NCBI GenBank assembly: GCA_947630065.1
Contig: CANRGE010000009.1
Span: 1-48,599 of the forward strand
DNA from: an uncultured Clostridia bacterium
Lineage (GTDB): Bacteria > Bacillota > Clostridia > TANB77 > CAG-508
DNA length: 48,599 bases
Reading direction: 5' to 3'
A program made the position numbers and the translations under genes. The notes beneath the pieces were generated by a model that had not been told where the DNA came from, did not search any database, and was given only the letters and a program-made list of their open reading frames with translations. This document shows positions 27,820 to 38,120 of the stretch, piece by piece (position 1 is the stretch's first letter; each line of letters starts with the position of its first letter).

Positions 27820-28737
27820 ATGAAACCGAAAGTCATTGTAATTTGTGGACCTACAGCATCAGGAAAAACAGCATTATCTATAGAACTTGCAAAAACTATA
27901 AATGGTGAAATAATATCAGCAGATTCAATGCAAATATATAAAGATTTTAATATAGGTAGTGCAAAACCAACTAAAGATGAAATGCAAGGTATAAAACATT
28001 ATTTAATAGATTATGTGTCTCCATATACAAGATATAGTGTGGCTGATTACAAAAAAGATGCAACAATTGCAATTGAAGAGGTTATAAAAAAAGAAAAAGT
28101 GCCAATTATTGTAGGAGGTACAGGATTATATATAGATTCTTTAATATATAATATAGAATATAGAGATATTGAATATGATAAAACATATAGAGAAGAATTA
28201 GAAAAAATTGCACAAGAACAAGGACTAAATGTTTTATATGAAAAAGCAAAACAAATAGATGAAGAAGCAATGAAAATAATTAGTCCAAATGATAAAAAAA
28301 GGATTATAAGAATTTTAGAAATATATAAAGCTACAGGAAAAAATAAAACAGAACAAGAAAAAGAATCAAGAAAAAACGAAATTCCATATGATTATAAAAT
28401 TTTTGCTATTAATATGGAAAGAGAAGTTTTATATAACAGAATAAATTTAAGAGTAGACAAAATGATTGAACAAGGCTTAATAGAAGAAGTAAAAGATATA
28501 TTAAAAAAATATAAAGAAATACCTACTGCTATGCAGGCATTAGGATATAAAGAAATTAAAGAATACTTAGATGGAAAAATAACAAAAGATGAAGCAATAG
28601 AAAAAGTAAAACAAGAAACCAGAAGATATGCTAAAAGACAGTTGACTTGGTTTAGAAAAAATAATCAAACAACTTGGCTAGATGGACAAGCAAATATGCA
28701 AAATAATATTAATATTATTTTGGAGGGAATAAATTGA
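27820..28737 (+). CDS. miaA: tRNA dimethylallyltransferase
   Basis: MiaA adds a dimethylallyl group to A37 of tRNAs that read codons starting with U, which stabilises codon-anticodon pairing and reading frame. The 305-aa protein has the P-loop CGPTASGKTALS (residues 9-20), SADSMQIYKDFNIGSAKPT, VGGTGLYIDSL, and the RRYAKRQLTWFRKN motif near the end. The mutL-miaA pairing is common in Firmicutes. The TGA stop overlaps the TTG start of the next gene by three bases. Since tRNA modification affects frameshifting, it is of side interest here, but nothing links it specifically to CGG. Confidence 0.96.
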   Translation: MKPKVIVICGPTASGKTALSIELAKTINGEIISADSMQIYKDFNIGSAKPTKDEMQGIKHYLIDYVSPYTRYSVADYKKDATIAIEEVIKKEKVPIIVGGTGLYIDSLIYNIEYRDIEYDKTYREELEKIAQEQGLNVLYEKAKQIDEEAMKIISPNDKKRIIRILEIYKATGKNKTEQEKESRKNEIPYDYKIFAINMEREVLYNRINLRVDKMIEQGLIEEVKDILKKYKEIPTAMQALGYKEIKEYLDGKITKDEAIEKVKQETRRYAKRQLTWFRKNNQTTWLDGQANMQNNINIILEGIN

Positions 28738-29990
28738 AAGGAAAAAATGAGAAAAATAAAGTAAAATCTCAAACAATGAATAAAAAAAGAATAGTAATTT
28801 GTATAAGTGTAATAATACTGATACTAATCTATTTTATATATGCAATAGTTATGCTCGTAAAAGAACCAACAAATACATTTGTAATAGAAAATGGAAAAAT
28901 ATCAGAAGAAGAAACAGCTGTGGGATATGTAATAAGAGATGAAACTGTTGTGCAAGGCAATAATTATAAGAATGGACTAATTCAAATAAAAGCAGAAGGA
29001 GAAAAGGTAGCAAAAGGCGAATCGATTTTTAGATACTATAGTAATAATGAAGAAAGTTTAGTGAGAAAAATAGAAGAACTAGATATAGAAATTCAAGATG
29101 CTATGGAGAAAGAAACAGATTTATATTCAGGAGATATTAAATTACTAGAAGAACAAATAGAACAAAAGATTGAAGAACTTACCAAAACTAATAATATAAA
29201 AAAGATTTCTGAGTTAAAAAAAGATATAAATTCACAAATAACTAAGAAAGCAAAAATAGCAGGAGATTTAAGTCCAGCAGGTTCATATATAAGAAAATTG
29301 ATAGAAGAAAGAACATCATACGAAAATAAATTAAATTCTGGAGCAGAATATATAACAGCACAGAATAGTGGTGTTGTTTCGTATAGAGTAGATGGTTTAG
29401 AAAATGTTTTGACACCTAATAATTTTTCAGAGTTAAATTCTGAATTTTTAGAAAATTTAAAATTAAAAACTGGAGAAGTAGTTGCAAGTAGTGAAGAAAA
29501 TGGAAAAATAATAAATAATTTTGAATGTTATATAGCAACAAGTTTAAAATCTGAAAATGCTATGGCGTGTAAAGAAGGAGATAATGTAAAAATTAGATTA
29601 TCAACTTCACAAGAAATAGTAGCTAAAATAGAGCAAATAATAGATGAAGGCGAAACGAAACTAATTATATTTAAAATAACTACTGGTGTAGAAGCATTAA
29701 CAAGTTATAGAAAAATTAGCTTTGATATAATATGGTGGAATTATACAGGATTAAAAGTTCCAAATAAATCAATTCTTGAAGAAAATGGGTTAAAATATAT
29801 TATAAGAACAAGAATGGGATATACAGATAAAATTTTAGTAAAAGTTTTAAAAACAAACGAAAACTACTCTATTATAAGAAATTATGAAACAGCAGAATTA
29901 AAAGAAGAACTAGGGTATGATTCAACACAAATTAGACAGAATAAAAATATAACATTATATGATGAAATTCTGTTAAATCCAACACAGTAA
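28734..29990 (+). CDS. HlyD-like membrane-anchored protein
   Basis: This 418-aa protein has a short basic N-terminus, one transmembrane helix at about 20-42, and an extracytoplasmic part with two biotinyl/HlyD-like half-domains (ENGKISEEETAVGYVIRDETVV near 62-83 and AQNSGVVSYRVDG near 205) separated by an alpha-helical coiled-coil region. The layout is that of a periplasmic-adaptor-like protein; in Clostridia such proteins often lie directly before sepF, as here. No ABC transporter is adjacent, so an export role is not supported. The start is TTG with GGAGGG eight bases upstream, overlapping miaA. Confidence 0.75.
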   Translation: MKGKNEKNKVKSQTMNKKRIVICISVIILILIYFIYAIVMLVKEPTNTFVIENGKISEEETAVGYVIRDETVVQGNNYKNGLIQIKAEGEKVAKGESIFRYYSNNEESLVRKIEELDIEIQDAMEKETDLYSGDIKLLEEQIEQKIEELTKTNNIKKISELKKDINSQITKKAKIAGDLSPAGSYIRKLIEERTSYENKLNSGAEYITAQNSGVVSYRVDGLENVLTPNNFSELNSEFLENLKLKTGEVVASSEENGKIINNFECYIATSLKSENAMACKEGDNVKIRLSTSQEIVAKIEQIIDEGETKLIIFKITTGVEALTSYRKISFDIIWWNYTGLKVPNKSILEENGLKYIIRTRMGYTDKILVKVLKTNENYSIIRNYETAELKEELGYDSTQIRQNKNITLYDEILLNPTQ

Positions 29991-30043
29991 TATTACAACA
30001 ATATTACAAAAAAATTAAAAAAAAATTACAATTAAAAAAGCTA

Positions 30044-30072
30044 TTGACAATATGAAGAAAAAGTAAGATACT
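30044..30072 (+). promoter_or_regulatory. Predicted promoter of sepF-divIVA
   Basis: A perfect TTGACA at 30044-30049, a 17-base spacer and GATACT at 30067-30072, 43 bases before the sepF start. Confidence 0.6.
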
Positions 30073-30114
30073 ATTAAATGTAATACCAAGGAGAAAAAAT
30101 AGGAGGGTAATAAA

Positions 30115-30591
30115 ATGGCAGGAGCTATAATGAATAAAGTATGGGATTTTTTAGGAATGGAGAATAATTCAGCACAGGAAGAAGAACTTGATGATGAAGT
30201 TTATGATTATCAATATGAAGACGAAGAAGATGATACACAAGAAGATAAAAAAATATTTGGATTAAGAAAAAATAAAGTAGTAAATATGCCACAAGTTCAA
30301 CAAATAAGGATGGTAATATCTCAACCAACTACTTTTGAACAATCAGAAGAAATATGCAATAATTTAAAAGAGAAAAAATCAGTAATTGTAAACTTGGAAT
30401 ATGTAAATAAAGATGTTGCAAGAAGAATTGTTGATTTTATAAGTGGATCAGTTCATGCATTAGATGGTCATATACAAAAAATTTCTAATTCTATATTTTT
30501 AATAGCACCAACAAATTATGAAATTTCTAATGAAATGGCAAGAGAAGAAATAAAAAACAGATTGTCAGTTTCTTGGTTAAAAAATAACTAA
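30115..30591 (+). CDS. sepF: Cell division protein SepF
   Basis: SepF is a cytosolic membrane-binding protein that tethers FtsZ rings in Gram-positive bacteria. The 158-aa protein has an N-terminal amphipathic segment (MNKVWDFLGM), an acidic linker (residues about 20-45) and the C-terminal SepF domain with the pattern RMVISQPTTFEQSEEICNN and ARRIVDFISGSVHALDGHIQKIS. An alternative ATG at 30130 would drop GAI; AGGAGGG favours 30115. It is followed 40 bases later by divIVA, the common ylm-type order. Confidence 0.94.
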   Translation: MAGAIMNKVWDFLGMENNSAQEEELDDEVYDYQYEDEEDDTQEDKKIFGLRKNKVVNMPQVQQIRMVISQPTTFEQSEEICNNLKEKKSVIVNLEYVNKDVARRIVDFISGSVHALDGHIQKISNSIFLIAPTNYEISNEMAREEIKNRLSVSWLKNN

Positions 30592-30631
30592 TAATATCTT
30601 AAGTTATTAAATCTTAAAAGGAGGGGCTATT

Positions 30632-31081
30632 ATGCTTACACCACTGGAAATAGAAAACAAAAAGTTTTCAAAACAAATGGTAAATGGGTATAACGTAGAA
30701 GAAGTTGATGAGTTTTTAGATTTATTAACGGCTGAATACGAAAAGCTATACAAAGAAATAACAGATACAAGAGCTAAAGTAGAAGAACTAGACGAAAGTT
30801 TAGTACATTATAAATCAATAGAGAGTACACTACAAAGTACACTAATGATGGCACAGTCTACGGCAGAAGAAGTTAAAAACATTGCAAGACAACAAGCAGA
30901 ACAAATAATAGAAGATGCACAAGCAAATGCAAAAAAAGCTTTAGATTCTGTAGAACAAGAAGCAATAATCAAAAGAAAAGAATTAGATGATATACAAAAG
31001 CAATTTGATATTTATAAAGCTAAAATGGAATCTTTATTAATATCACAATTAGAGTTACTAAAAGAAATAAACAAAGAATAA
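30632..31081 (+). CDS. divIVA: DivIVA-domain cell division/polarity protein
   Basis: DivIVA proteins bind curved membrane and place division or sporulation proteins at poles and septa. The 149-aa protein begins MLTPLEIENKKFSKQMVNGYNVEEVDEFLD, the conserved N-terminal membrane-binding module, and continues as a long coiled coil from about residue 30 to the end. It is somewhat shorter than the Bacillus protein. AGGAGGGG precedes the ATG. It sits behind sepF and is followed by a strong terminator. Confidence 0.92.
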   Translation: MLTPLEIENKKFSKQMVNGYNVEEVDEFLDLLTAEYEKLYKEITDTRAKVEELDESLVHYKSIESTLQSTLMMAQSTAEEVKNIARQQAEQIIEDAQANAKKALDSVEQEAIIKRKELDDIQKQFDIYKAKMESLLISQLELLKEINKE

Positions 31082-31105
31082 TAAACAAAAGACAAAAGAT
31101 AAAAT

Positions 31106-31133
31106 AGAGCAATACGCTTTTGCGTATTGCTCT
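31106..31133 (+). terminator. Terminator after divIVA
   Basis: AGAGCAATACGC at 31106-31117 and its perfect complement at 31122-31133 form a 12-bp stem with loop TTTT. It is GC-richer than the surroundings, though no long T run follows. Confidence 0.75.
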
Positions 31134-31291
31134 TAGTTGGTATTATAAAAAATAATAATTTGCTATAAGGTAATTATCAAAATTTTAAAATACATATTCT
31201 GGAAAAATACAATGCTTTAATTCATTTTGTGACAAACTTATTTAACGTATTACAGAATTGTTAAATGTATATTACAATTCAATTAATACTA

Positions 31292-31319
31292 TTGACTTAT
31301 TATAAAAAAATAATAAAAT
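31292..31319 (+). promoter_or_regulatory. Predicted promoter of rsmD
   Basis: TTGACT at 31292-31297, a 16-base spacer and TAAAAT at 31314-31319, ahead of the rsmD start at 31345. Confidence 0.55.
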
Positions 31320-31344
31320 AGATATATCAATAATGAGGTAAATT

Positions 31345-31896
31345 ATGAGAATAATAAGCGGAACTGCGAGAGGAACAAATTTATATACTCTAGAAGGAGA
31401 AACAACTAGACCAACTTTAGATAGAGTAAAAGAGGCTCTTTTTAATATTATACAAAATGATATTAGAGAAGCAAATGTATTAGATTTATTTGCTGGTAGT
31501 GGAGCATTAGGACTAGAAGCATTGAGTAGAGGAGCTACAAAAACAGTATTTTGTGATACATCAAAAGAAGCAATAAAAATAATAAATAAAAACATAGAAA
31601 AAACTAAATTTGAAAATAATAGTATAGTGTTAAACGAAGATTATACAAAAATAGTCCAAAATTTAAAAGATAAATTTGATTTAATATTTATAGATCCACC
31701 ATATAAGAAAGATATAGCAGTAGACGCAGTTAAAAAAATAATTGAACAAGATTTATTAACAAATAATGGAATAATAATATTAGAAACAGACAATGAACAA
31801 AGAGAGTTAGAACAATTAAAAAGAATAGATGTTAATATATATGATTTAAGAAAATATGGAAGAATAAAGTTGATATTCTTAAATCGAAAGGGGTAA
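31345..31896 (+). CDS. rsmD: 16S rRNA guanine-N2 methyltransferase RsmD
   Basis: RsmD methylates G966 (E. coli numbering) of 16S rRNA using SAM. The 183-aa protein has the N-terminal MRIISGTARGTNL...TRPTLDRVKEALFNI, the SAM-binding motif DLFAGSGALGLEALSRGA and the catalytic DPPY in FIDPPYKKD. AATGAGGTAA precedes the ATG. The next gene starts three bases after its stop, so the two are coupled. Confidence 0.95.
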   Translation: MRIISGTARGTNLYTLEGETTRPTLDRVKEALFNIIQNDIREANVLDLFAGSGALGLEALSRGATKTVFCDTSKEAIKIINKNIEKTKFENNSIVLNEDYTKIVQNLKDKFDLIFIDPPYKKDIAVDAVKKIIEQDLLTNNGIIILETDNEQRELEQLKRIDVNIYDLRKYGRIKLIFLNRKG

Positions 31897-31899
31897 GCA

Positions 31900-32337
31900 A
31901 TGGAAATATTTACATTATTAGAGACTTTAGAAGAAATGCTAGAAGGAAGCAAGAATGTACCATTTTCAAATAAGTGTATAGTAAATAAAGAGGAAATATT
32001 AGATATAATAAAAGAAATAAGATTAAAATTACCAGATGATTTAAAACAAGCAAAGTGGATAAGAGAAGAAAGAGAAAGAATAATATTAGAAGCACAAAAA
32101 GAAGCTGATGATATAGTAAAAGAAGCAGAAAATAGAATTATATCTATGATAGACGAGCATGAAATAACAAGAAAAGCATATGAGCTAAAGGCACAAATAA
32201 TAGAATCTGCAAATGAAATGTCTAGAGAAATATCAAAAGGAACTAAAGATTATGCAGACAATCTTCTTGGAAAAATCGAAGTAGTATTAGAAGATGCAAT
32301 AAAAACAATACAAAATAATAGAAAAGAATTAAAATAG
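31900..32337 (+). CDS. Coiled-coil protein downstream of rsmD
   Basis: This 145-aa, highly charged, mostly helical protein resembles the ATP synthase subunit B/E-like or DivIVA-like coiled-coil proteins often found after rsmD in Clostridia. It has no transmembrane segment. A continuous helix runs from about residue 55 to the end (REERERIILEAQKEADDIVKEAENRI). AAAGGGG lies before the ATG, overlapping the rsmD 3' end. Function is unknown; the ATPase label sometimes used for such proteins has no catalytic motif behind it. Confidence 0.7.
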   Translation: MEIFTLLETLEEMLEGSKNVPFSNKCIVNKEEILDIIKEIRLKLPDDLKQAKWIREERERIILEAQKEADDIVKEAENRIISMIDEHEITRKAYELKAQIIESANEMSREISKGTKDYADNLLGKIEVVLEDAIKTIQNNRKELK

Positions 32338-32347
32338 AATCGGACTT

Positions 32348-32401
32348 CAGAAATCGGAAAATTAATAATCAACATAATAAGTTGAACCGATTTCTGTTTT
32401 T
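32348..32401 (+). terminator. Terminator after the coiled-coil gene
   Basis: CAGAAATCGG at 32348-32357 pairs with CCGATTTCTG at 32387-32396, followed by TTTTT. The loop is long at 29 bases. Confidence 0.75.
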
Positions 32402-32445
32402 AAATTAGAGGAAGTAATACTGTAAAACGAGAAAGGAAAATTATT

Positions 32446-34824
32446 ATGGCAAAAGCAAAAAGAACAAGAAAAAAGCAGAAAAAGATAGATATCGATATAG
32501 CAGTAGTTGTAATGCTTATAGTTAGTATTTTATTAATGGTATTAATGTATACAAACTCAGGATATATAGGTGAACATTTAAGCCCAATGTTAGGAGGAAT
32601 AATGGGATGGATGAAATATATTCTTCCAATAGGAACATTCGCAATTGCAATATATCTTGCATGTGATAGTAAGGATTATTTAACTCCAAAATTAATAGAA
32701 TATGCAATTTTTTTATTATGCATTTCAGTCATAATGACAGTATATCAAATTTCACTTGGAAATTTAAATATAAATCAAGAATTTGCAAAAGTAGTTTCGC
32801 AAGCCTATGAGTATGGTCAAAATAACATAGGAGGAGGAGCAATAGGAGCAATAGTTGCAGTACCACTAATCGGATTATTAGATATGGTTGGAACTGTTAT
32901 TTTATGCATAGGAGTTGCAATCTTAATTTTAATATTAATGTTTGGATTAAGACCATCACAAGTAATAACAAATATGATGGAAAATATGAAGGAATATAGA
33001 GAAGAAAAATTAGAAAACAAATATGAGGAAGAAGAAGCGAGAAGAGAATTACGAAAAAGAAGAAGTCAAGAAAGACAAGAACGAATTGAAAATCAAGAAA
33101 AAGAATTGCCAAGAAAAGTAAAGAAATCATCAATAGATATACCATTAGATGATGAAATAACAATAAACTTAAATGAAAAAGAAAATAAAAAAATGAAAAA
33201 ATATCAACATGATGAAGAACTTTTAGAAGAAAAACAGGAATCAGAAAAATCATCTCCAGATGAATTAGAAGCAAATCTATTTAAAACAGAAGAGCCAGAA
33301 AAACAAGTACAAACAAAAGAGGTTTTGCAATTACAACACACAATAACAGTAGAAGATGAAAGTTATGAATTCCCACCAATACAATTACTTAGCCAAGGTG
33401 ATGCAAAAACATTAAAAGGCGGAAAAAAAGCTATTGCGGATAATGCTACAAAATTACAAAAGACTTTATATAGCTTTGGAGTATCAGCTAAAGTAGAAAA
33501 TGTTTCTGTTGGACCTGCAATAACAAGATATGAATTAAAACCAGCAGAAGGTGTAAGAGTAAGTAAAATTGCAAATCTGGCAGATGATATAGCATTAAAT
33601 CTTGCTGCTGAATCTATAAGAATTGAAGCACCAATTCCTGGAAAACAAGCTGTGGGAATAGAAATACCAAATAAGGAAAACGAAATAGTACATTTAAGAG
33701 ATATAATAGAAACAGATTCATTTGAAGATTATAAATCAAAACTAGCATTTGCATTAGGAAAAGATGTTGCTGGAAACGAAGTAGTAACAGACATAGCAAA
33801 AATGCCACATGTTCTAATAGCTGGTTCAACTGGTTCTGGAAAAAGTGTATGTATAAATACTTTAATAACTAGCATAATTTACAAAGCAAAACCAAGTGAA
33901 GTAAAATTACTTATGGTAGACCCAAAAGTTGTTGAACTTTCTGTATACAATGGAATACCACATTTATTAATACCAGTAGTAACAGACCCTAAAAAAGCTG
34001 CAGGTGCATTAGCATGGGCAGTACAAGAAATGGTTAATAGATATAGCATATTTGCTGCAAAAGGTGTAAGAGATATAAAAGGATATAATGAAGCAATTGA
34101 AAAAGAAGGAAGTGCAGAAAAGTTACCACAAATAGTCATAATAATAGATGAGTTAGCAGACTTAATGATGGTTGCTTCAAAAGAAGTAGAAGATGCTATA
34201 TGTAGACTTGCACAAATGGCAAGAGCAGCTGGTATGCATTTAGTAATAGCTACACAAAGGCCATCTGTAGACGTAATTACAGGTATAATTAAAGCTAATA
34301 TACCATCTAGAATTGCATTTGCAGTATCATCTCAAGTTGATTCTAGAACTATATTAGACATGGTTGGTGCAGAAAAATTATTAGGAAAAGGAGATATGTT
34401 ATTTTATCCATCAGGAGCATCTAAACCTACAAGAATACAAGGAGCATTTATTTCAGATAAAGAAGTTGAAAAAATAGTTGATTTCTTAAAATCAAATGGA
34501 GAAGTAACATATAGTGAAGATATTATACAATCAATAGAAAAAGGAAATTCTACAGATCAAGAAATTGACCAAGCAGATGATGACGATACAGACCCATATT
34601 TAATGGATGCGATAGAAACTGTAATAGAAACAGGACAAGCATCAACATCATTTATTCAAAGAAGATTTAAAGTTGGATATGCAAGAGCAGGAAGAATAAT
34701 TGACCAAATGGAAGAAAGAGGAATAATATCAGGCTATGAAGGTAGTAAACCAAGACAGGTATTAATGACAAAAGAAAGATGGGAAGAATTAAAGATGGCA
34801 CCAAGTACAAAAGAAGAGGAATAA
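32446..34824 (+). CDS. ftsK: DNA translocase FtsK/SpoIIIE
   Basis: This is a membrane-anchored hexameric motor that pumps DNA through the division or sporulation septum. The 792-aa protein has a basic start, four N-terminal transmembrane segments within about residues 18-175, a charged Glu/Lys/Arg linker to about 300, and the motor: Walker A GSTGSGKS at about 460, Walker [12 protein letters not shown], and [12 protein letters not shown]. It ends with the winged-helix gamma domain ([21 protein letters not shown]), which reads KOPS/SRS sequences. Only one paralogue is in the window, so FtsK and SpoIIIE cannot be distinguished. Confidence 0.96.
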   Translation: MAKAKRTRKKQKKIDIDIAVVVMLIVSILLMVLMYTNSGYIGEHLSPMLGGIMGWMKYILPIGTFAIAIYLACDSKDYLTPKLIEYAIFLLCISVIMTVYQISLGNLNINQEFAKVVSQAYEYGQNNIGGGAIGAIVAVPLIGLLDMVGTVILCIGVAILILILMFGLRPSQVITNMMENMKEYREEKLENKYEEEEARRELRKRRSQERQERIENQEKELPRKVKKSSIDIPLDDEITINLNEKENKKMKKYQHDEELLEEKQESEKSSPDELEANLFKTEEPEKQVQTKEVLQLQHTITVEDESYEFPPIQLLSQGDAKTLKGGKKAIADNATKLQKTLYSFGVSAKVENVSVGPAITRYELKPAEGVRVSKIANLADDIALNLAAESIRIEAPIPGKQAVGIEIPNKENEIVHLRDIIETDSFEDYKSKLAFALGKDVAGNEVVTDIAKMPHVLIAGSTGSGKSVCINTLITSIIYKAKPSEVKLLMVDPKVVELSVYNGIPHLLIPVVTDPKKAAGALAWAVQEMVNRYSIFAAKGVRDIKGYNEAIEKEGSAEKLPQIVIIIDELADLMMVASKEVEDAICRLAQMARAAGMHLVIATQRPSVDVITGIIKANIPSRIAFAVSSQVDSRTILDMVGAEKLLGKGDMLFYPSGASKPTRIQGAFISDKEVEKIVDFLKSNGEVTYSEDIIQSIEKGNSTDQEIDQADDDDTDPYLMDAIETVIETGQASTSFIQRRFKVGYARAGRIIDQMEERGIISGYEGSKPRQVLMTKERWEELKMAPSTKEEE

Positions 34825-34858
34825 TATAAAATATTACATATTATTAGAAGGAGGTTTT

Positions 34859-36436
34859 ATGGAAAAAGAAAAAATATTTTCAAAATTTTCATCAAAAGAT
34901 TATAATAATCAATTAGAAACAATTCTAGAAGAAAAAAAATATCCTGAAATAATAAAGAACCTTCTTTTATCAATGCTATATAACATAGAAACAGCTTATA
35001 AAGATTATTCGACAGTAAAAAAAGAAATAGAGAATAAAAATACATATATAGAAGAGATACTAGAAATAATAAAAGAAAAATGTGACAAAATAATAATACC
35101 AGAAGAAAATTCAGAAGAAATGAATGAATTAAGAACTACTGGAACAAATTATCTTGTAGATATGATAAATAAAACAATATATATAATACATCCAAACGAA
35201 AAAATACTATTATATACACTATATAAAATTAATAATAAACAAATATATTTAGAAGAAAAATATAACTTAATAAGAAATGCTTTCTCAAAATTATTAAATG
35301 TTGGGGAAAACTCTAATAAAATGGAAGTTATACGAGATTTTAATGGCTGGACTTGGGATGTTGAGCCTAAAGAAATATATGGAGAATCAACATCAAATAT
35401 AATATATCAAAATCTAATTTATCTTTTAAATATTGAAACTGTTAGAAAATGGACAGCCAAAGAAACAACAATGGATTATATTTTTACATTAGAAGAAGAG
35501 TTAAAAAATAAATATGGTGAAGAATTAAAAGAAAAAATACTAGATTATATATATAAAATCTCTATAATAATTTGTGTACAGAAAAATGCAAGAGAAAAAG
35601 CTAGGTTATTAGAAGAAAAAGAAGAAATACAAAATGAATTTGATAAAATGAGTGAAAGGAAAGAGTATTTACAAGAATTATCAAATACTAGAAAAGAACA
35701 ATTAGAAATAATAAAGTCGATAGATGAAATTCTTAATGATAAAGAACTATTACTAAAAGAATTTGAAATAAGAAATAGTAAAAGAGCTAAATATAATCAA
35801 ATTTATAATTTAAATCATATGAAAGAAATTTTAAATAAAGAAAGAAAAAAAGCTTTAAACAAAATGGAAGAAGCAAGTAAATTGTTAGAACCAAATTATT
35901 TTGTTAGTGTAAAACAAGAATTGGAAAACAAATTAGATTTGTTATCTGTTTTAGATGTAGAAAATTATGAAAAAGAAAAAAATAAATATTTATTACAATT
36001 ACAAAAAGTATTTTTAGAATGTATTGAAATTCAAATTAAAAATGCAACAGAAAAAGCAGATATAATTAATTTAATCTATAAATTAAGATATTATAATTTC
36101 CTTTATTTAACACGAAATAAACAGATAAAAGATGTATCAGAATTAAGTAAAAAATTAGATAATATTCAATGTGAATTAATGTTAAAAGCTTGTGAGTCAA
36201 AAATATTTACACGAATATCAAAAAGTGTAAAAGAAAATTATGAAATAATAAAAAATGTATTTACGAGTAAAATTATTTCATTAGAAAATATAAATGTAGA
36301 AATAAAAATAAATAGAATACAAACACAAGTTAATATATACGATAAAGAGTTATTCGAAAAATCTATAATTATTCCAAGAAATCTTAAGGAAAATTTAGAT
36401 GTAAAACAAAATAAAAAGATAAAAATAATACAATAA
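34859..36436 (+). CDS. Unrecognised large coiled-coil protein
   Basis: This 525-aa cytosolic protein was not recognised. It has no signal peptide or transmembrane segment. The first 230 residues are mixed helical with a less charged segment (FNGWTWDVEPKEIYGES, near 160-176) that looks like a folded core; residues about 235-310 and 330-400 are strongly predicted coiled coil. AGGAGG precedes the ATG, 34 bases after ftsK, and the beta-CASP nuclease starts 20 bases later, so all three share a transcript. The genomic link to ftsK could mean a chromosome or septum role, but there is no motif to support it. Confidence 0.75.
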   Translation: MEKEKIFSKFSSKDYNNQLETILEEKKYPEIIKNLLLSMLYNIETAYKDYSTVKKEIENKNTYIEEILEIIKEKCDKIIIPEENSEEMNELRTTGTNYLVDMINKTIYIIHPNEKILLYTLYKINNKQIYLEEKYNLIRNAFSKLLNVGENSNKMEVIRDFNGWTWDVEPKEIYGESTSNIIYQNLIYLLNIETVRKWTAKETTMDYIFTLEEELKNKYGEELKEKILDYIYKISIIICVQKNAREKARLLEEKEEIQNEFDKMSERKEYLQELSNTRKEQLEIIKSIDEILNDKELLLKEFEIRNSKRAKYNQIYNLNHMKEILNKERKKALNKMEEASKLLEPNYFVSVKQELENKLDLLSVLDVENYEKEKNKYLLQLQKVFLECIEIQIKNATEKADIINLIYKLRYYNFLYLTRNKQIKDVSELSKKLDNIQCELMLKACESKIFTRISKSVKENYEIIKNVFTSKIISLENINVEIKINRIQTQVNIYDKELFEKSIIIPRNLKENLDVKQNKKIKIIQ

Positions 36437-36456
36437 TCTAGAAAGGTTGGTAAAAT

Positions 36457-38103
36457 ATGAAAATTACTTTTTTAGGAGCAGCTAAAACTGTAACAGGATC
36501 AAATTTTTTAGTTGAAGCAGCAGGAAAGAAGTTTTTAGTAGATTGTGGAATGTATCAAGGAAAAGCTACAGAAGAACTAAAAAATGAAGAACCATTCTTA
36601 TTTAATGTAAATGAAATAGATTTTATGCTATTAACACACGCACATATAGATCATTCAGGAAGAATTCCAAAATTATATAATGAAGGATACAGAAACCCAA
36701 TAATAGCAACAAAAGCAACTTGTGATTTGTGTTCTATAATGCTTCCAGATAGTGGACATATTCAAGAAATGGAAATTGAATGGAAAAATAGAAAAAGAAA
36801 AAGAGAAGGAAAGCCAGAATTACCACCTTTATACACAGCAGAAGATGCAGAAAAATGTTTAGAAATTTTTAAACCTGTAAAATATGATGAAATAGTAGAT
36901 ATAGATGATAACATAAAAGTTAGATTTAATGATGCGGGACATATGCTAGGTTCAAGTATAATAGAAGTATGGGCAAATGAAAATGGAGAAATAAAAAAAG
37001 CAGTATTTACAGGAGATTTGGGAAATAATGATATTCCATTACTTGCATCTCCTACAATGATTGAATCTGCAGATTATTTAATTATGGAATCAACATATGG
37101 TAGTAGACTACATTTAAGAAATGATGATAAAGCAGAAATGTTTTTGGATATAGTATCTGAAACGCTAGAAAAAGGAGGAACTGTAGTAATACCATCATTT
37201 GCAGTGGGAAGAACACAAGAGATAGTATATGAACTAAATAAACTAAAGGAAAAAAGAACTGATGAAGAATTTGCAAAAAAATATGAAGAAATTATGAGAG
37301 CGCCAGTATATGTAGACAGTCCTCTTGCAATATCTGCTACAGAAGTTTTTAGAGAGAATCAAGATTTATTTGATGATGATGTAAAAGAAGCAATGGAAAA
37401 AGGAGACAATCCTTTAGAATTTCCAGGATTACAGTTTACAAGAACAGCAGATGAATCAAAAGCTCTTAATGAAAGAAATGAGTCATCTATTATAATTTCT
37501 GCAAGTGGAATGTGTGAAGTTGGTAGAATAAAACATCATTTAAAACATAATTTATGGAATCCAAATAGTACAATTTTATTTGTAGGTTACCAAGCTCCAG
37601 GAACATTAGGTTATAGAATAGTAAATGGAGAAAAAACTGTAAAAATATTTGGAGAAGAAATAGCCGTAAATGCTAGAATAGAGTATATTGAAGGATACTC
37701 TGGACATGCAGACCAAGAATGGTTAATGAACTTTATTTATTCATTTATAAATAAGCCAAAACATATATTTTTAGTTCATGGAGAAGAAGAATCTCAAGAT
37801 GTATTAAAAGCAAAAATAATTCAAGAAGTTGGAATTCCTGTTACAATACCAGAATTTGGTGAAACTTATGACTTAAATAATACTGTTGAAATGGTAAATA
37901 AATTAGAAGTAAAGAGAGATTACAAATCAATTAGGGCAGAAGTTATTGAAAGAATTAATAAGTTAAAACTAGAAATAGATGATATGGCAGATATATTAAA
38001 AGATGAAGTTACTAGTGAAGATTCTAAGGATGTTGAAGTACAAATTTTAAATGAAAGAATAAAAGAGTTAGAGCAACAAATTGTATCTATTTTAGAGGGA
38101 TAA
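36457..38103 (+). CDS. Beta-CASP metallo-beta-lactamase ribonuclease
   Basis: This 548-aa protein is a zinc-dependent nuclease of the CPSF/YSH1-like beta-CASP group, expected to cut RNA. The metal motif THAHIDHSG places H61, H63, D65 and H66; further ligands are in DAGHMLGS, FTGDLGN and the late YSGHADQ. The beta-CASP insert lies in the middle (VIPSFAVGRTQE, YVDSPLA, SASGMCEVGR) and the RMMBL-type HGEEESQ follows. A helical tail from about residue 485 is an addition to the core. Distinct from RNase J, which has a different opening motif and length. AGAAAGGTTGG lies before the ATG. Confidence 0.9.
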   Translation: MKITFLGAAKTVTGSNFLVEAAGKKFLVDCGMYQGKATEELKNEEPFLFNVNEIDFMLLTHAHIDHSGRIPKLYNEGYRNPIIATKATCDLCSIMLPDSGHIQEMEIEWKNRKRKREGKPELPPLYTAEDAEKCLEIFKPVKYDEIVDIDDNIKVRFNDAGHMLGSSIIEVWANENGEIKKAVFTGDLGNNDIPLLASPTMIESADYLIMESTYGSRLHLRNDDKAEMFLDIVSETLEKGGTVVIPSFAVGRTQEIVYELNKLKEKRTDEEFAKKYEEIMRAPVYVDSPLAISATEVFRENQDLFDDDVKEAMEKGDNPLEFPGLQFTRTADESKALNERNESSIIISASGMCEVGRIKHHLKHNLWNPNSTILFVGYQAPGTLGYRIVNGEKTVKIFGEEIAVNARIEYIEGYSGHADQEWLMNFIYSFINKPKHIFLVHGEEESQDVLKAKIIQEVGIPVTIPEFGETYDLNNTVEMVNKLEVKRDYKSIRAEVIERINKLKLEIDDMADILKDEVTSEDSKDVEVQILNERIKELEQQIVSILEG

Positions 38104-38120
38104 CAAAGGAGAAATTAAAA

